DNA of 64,000 bases, taken from Gamsiella multidivaricata (lineage: Eukaryota; Mortierellomycota; Mortierellomycetes; Mortierellales; Mortierellaceae). Below the pieces are notes generated by a model. That model was not told the origin of the DNA. It was given only the letters and a program-made list of their open reading frames with translations, and did not search any database. Shown here piece by piece: positions 61,817 through 64,000 of this stretch (position 1 is its first letter; each line of letters opens with the position of its first letter). The translations under genes were made by a program, and so were the position numbers. Where the stretch lies: NCBI RefSeq assembly GCF_025024155.1, contig NW_026251746.1, positions 62,001 through 126,000 on the forward strand, given 5' to 3'.

Positions 61817-63307
61817 ATGCCGTCAATGGCAATACACATCGCCCGGAAAGCACCACATCCACTCGTCCTGGCCTTGTGTCTGCTTGCACTCGCCACCAAC
61901 ACCCTCAGCGAGACCAACAACGCCCGTCCTCCACAGCATCACCACGAACCCATCCTCTCGGGCGCATTGTTTCCCGATGCACTCCCCACACAGCGAGTCA
62001 CCGCCAAGGAGCCCTGTCCAACCGGATGTGTTGAACACAAATCAGGGATCTACTTGGCCGTAACGTCCATCGGCGATGGTTTCCCCCGGGTTCAATTCAC
62101 ATGCACAGGCCCTCAGCATTCTCAACCCACAGCACAAGCTTGCAATCAAGGACTCGAACAAGGACAGAAAAACGACTATCCAGCACAACAAAAAGGACGA
62201 GGACGGGGACTAGACGTCGCCGGCGTTGATCAACAAGACCATGTGCACGACCCAGCGGAACCAACTCCCGAACCCACTCCATTAGCACATCATGGATGCA
62301 GACAAGAACTCGAGGGCAGTGCGACAGATTACACCATAACTCCATGCAGTCAACACTCGGAAGGTTCACCCCACTCGCATACAGAAAATAAGGGATCGAG
62401 ATCAGAATCAGAGTATGAACACCGTTCCGCCTTTGCTGATTATATGGACTATGGTCATACAGGAGCCGAGTACTACCAGCAGCAGCATGATGGATTCATC
62501 TTTAGCCCCCGCGAGCGAGCGTCAGCGGAAACAGAGCTGCATACAACGACGCTCACTTACAGCGATGACCCGCATCCTACGCCCAAATCGATTCATTACA
62601 CAAACAAAGGTTTCCCACATCAACAGCACAGCCATCACCGCTATAATCCACATCAACAACAAAAACAACAGCATGCAGGGTCTGTGTCGGTTTCAGAAGA
62701 TAGGACGCAGGCATCATCGCGCGACGAGGCCATTATGCCAGAGCCTATGGTGTCCATCCTACAGCCAACGCCCGTTGCAGACAGCGTCCGCAGCAGCGCT
62801 CACGACCCAAGCGGGAGATTGCATTTGCAAACCGAGGAGCAGAAGGCAGGACCCCCACCTCCTGTCCCAGAACCTACGCCTGAACATACCATTGCTGGGT
62901 CAGACATGCTTCATCGTCGAGACCACGATGCAGAGCAGCTTCATTCTCACAAGCAGCACCCGCCTGCAGGGCTACGTAGCGATGATGGCCATGGTCATGG
63001 CCATCCAGGCGAAGTAGATGCCCAGGAGAATCGTAGGAAAAGGACGGTTCGTCGAGTTACAACGTTGATCATCGAGACACAAACAATTATTGGACCGCCC
63101 CGCGCCACGATGCCAGCTCACCTGAAAGCAGAGTCTCGTACGAAGCCGAGCCGGAGTCTAGGTGACCATCCGATGTTTGACGCAGGTGTCGAGGGTGACA
63201 TGGTGGCCTCGATTGTCCATTCCGAGCAGGGATTGCGTCAGGAGCATGATCCGCCCCGTCGTCATGTAGAAAGGAACAAAGAAAAGAAACCAGCAACGTT
63301 GAAATAA
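61817..63307 (+). CDS. secreted His/Gln/Pro-rich protein of unknown function
   Basis: Single-exon frame of 496 residues from ATG 61817. The N-terminus has a basic patch followed by a strong hydrophobic core (PLVLALCLLALATNTLS), so a signal peptide with cleavage after about residue 33 is likely. The early mature part holds several cysteines, including CPTGC and FTCTG, in a stretch without repeats (GIYLAVTSIGDGFPRVQ). The remaining 400 residues are hydrophilic and disordered-looking, rich in His, Gln, Pro and Glu, with two PEPTPE-type motifs. A Val/Ile-rich segment TVRRVTTLIIETQTIIGPP comes near the C-terminus. I recognise no family. A wall- or matrix-associated secreted protein is possible. 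An upstream in-frame ATG at 61721 would bury the signal peptide, so I rejected it. Confidence 0.6.
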   Translation: MPSMAIHIARKAPHPLVLALCLLALATNTLSETNNARPPQHHHEPILSGALFPDALPTQRVTAKEPCPTGCVEHKSGIYLAVTSIGDGFPRVQFTCTGPQHSQPTAQACNQGLEQGQKNDYPAQQKGRGRGLDVAGVDQQDHVHDPAEPTPEPTPLAHHGCRQELEGSATDYTITPCSQHSEGSPHSHTENKGSRSESEYEHRSAFADYMDYGHTGAEYYQQQHDGFIFSPRERASAETELHTTTLTYSDDPHPTPKSIHYTNKGFPHQQHSHHRYNPHQQQKQQHAGSVSVSEDRTQASSRDEAIMPEPMVSILQPTPVADSVRSSAHDPSGRLHLQTEEQKAGPPPPVPEPTPEHTIAGSDMLHRRDHDAEQLHSHKQHPPAGLRSDDGHGHGHPGEVDAQENRRKRTVRRVTTLIIETQTIIGPPRATMPAHLKAESRTKPSRSLGDHPMFDAGVEGDMVASIVHSEQGLRQEHDPPRRHVERNKEKKPATLK

Positions 63308-63671
63308 AGGAAATAAAGGCAGTTGCAGAAAAGTGTTGATGACCGGTCCATGATGGGGTCTGCTCTGCTTACTACAGCAGCGTATTGGGTCAATACATCA
63401 TTCCCCGTTTAGTAAACAAGGAACTATTTTTCTTGCTCCACGAATCAGTAACGGACCCACGTCCAGCGCGTTTCTTTTTTGGTGGCCAGCATGCCTGTGG
63501 TGAAAATGACGTGCATACCAAGACTCTAGAAAAAAGAAAAGGCTTTTTACTTTCCGCCCCTCTTTCTCCTTTTTCTTCTCTCTGCCACAACCCCACCGTC
63601 CTCCTTTTTCTTTCTTCTTTTCTTAATCCTCTTCTTCTCTCAGGCCCAGAACACACATCAACGCCCCGACA
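63308..63671 (+). promoter_or_regulatory. upstream region of the phosphotransferase gene
   Basis: CT-rich, with CTTTTTC blocks from 63540 to 63650 directly before the ATG. Confidence 0.45.
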
Positions 63672-64000
63672 ATGAACATCAATCGCTATATCCCGACCGA
63701 GTATCGACAGAACCTGAGTAAATACAAGTACTCGGGCGTGGACGACTCCTTGCTCTCGAAATATGTCCTCGGCCCATACTGGACAAAGCTCGTGACATTC
63801 TTCCCGATTTCCATGGCGTATGTTCTCCCCTCCAGGGAATCTCATTCCTTTGAACGATTCAACGCGGATGAGGACAGGGACCAAAAAGAAGAAAAAAATG
63901 ACCTGATCCTCTTTCTACTTTACTGTCATAAACTGTGATATAGGCCAAACACCATAACCGGGCTCGGTTTGCTCTGCGTCGTCTTCAATCTCTTGACGAT
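63672..64000 (+). CDS. choline/ethanolamine phosphotransferase (5' part only)
   Basis: CDP-alcohol phosphatidyltransferase of the Kennedy pathway (CPT1/EPT1 type), expected in ER/Golgi membranes. Exon 1 is 63672-63817 and exon 2 begins at 63944 and leaves the window. The N-terminus YSGVDDSLLSKYVLGPYWTK, then FPISMAPNTITGLGLLCVVF at the splice junction, matches the start of Cpt1/Ept1 proteins: an amphipathic lead-in and the first span. The catalytic CDP-alcohol motif lies beyond the window, so choline versus ethanolamine preference cannot be judged. Confidence 0.9.

Overview
This is a 64-kb piece of a fungal nuclear genome. Genes have many short GT-AG introns, mostly 60 to 130 bp. Gene content is purely eukaryotic: septin, beta-tubulin, calcineurin B, DOT1, IMP4, UBC6 and an aspartate/glutamate carrier. 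Domain style, low-complexity insertions and intron density best fit an early-diverging Mucoromycota fungus, probably Mortierellomycotina; this assignment is inference. I found no tRNA, rRNA, CRISPR array or intact transposon. For most genes I rebuilt exon structures by hand, checking that summed exon lengths keep frame to the stop codon. Start codons rest on reading frame and family length.

Layout. 0-5 kb: the 3' part of an ADP1-like ABCG transporter, then a C2H2 transcription factor on the opposite strand. 5-7.8 kb: no supportable gene. 7.8-16 kb: an IML2/TTC39 TPR protein, a 76-residue secreted peptide and an acetyl-CoA transporter. 16-23 kb: calcineurin B, DOT1 with a large RS-rich N-terminus, mitochondrial ribosomal protein mS26 and the nucleolar protein SRP40/NOLC1. 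23-31 kb: a DUF4396 membrane protein, the divergent ribosome-biogenesis pair IMP4/TSR3, and a DUF1749 hydrolase. 31-38 kb: a UBE3B-like HECT ubiquitin ligase and a TMEM184/DUF300 membrane protein. 39-50 kb: a CDC12-type septin, beta-tubulin and the mitochondrial aspartate/glutamate carrier. 51-60 kb: a very long phosphatidylinositol-4-phosphate 5-kinase, the tail-anchored E2 UBC6 and a DUF5522 protein. 60-64 kb: a decayed gene that looks like a Fanzor/TnpB-type nuclease, an orphan secreted His/Gln-rich protein, and the first exon of a choline/ethanolamine phosphotransferase.

How the genes relate. Most are housekeeping genes with no operon-like logic. Two themes are visible. One is ribosome and nucleolus biology: IMP4 and TSR3 share a 202-bp divergent promoter, and SRP40 lies divergent to mS26. 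The other is cytoskeleton and phosphoinositide/lipid work: septin, tubulin, PIP5K and the CDP-alcohol transferase. The least explained items are the Fanzor-like relic, the RS domain on DOT1, the enlarged loop beside the catalytic cysteine of the HECT ligase, and two orphan secreted proteins.
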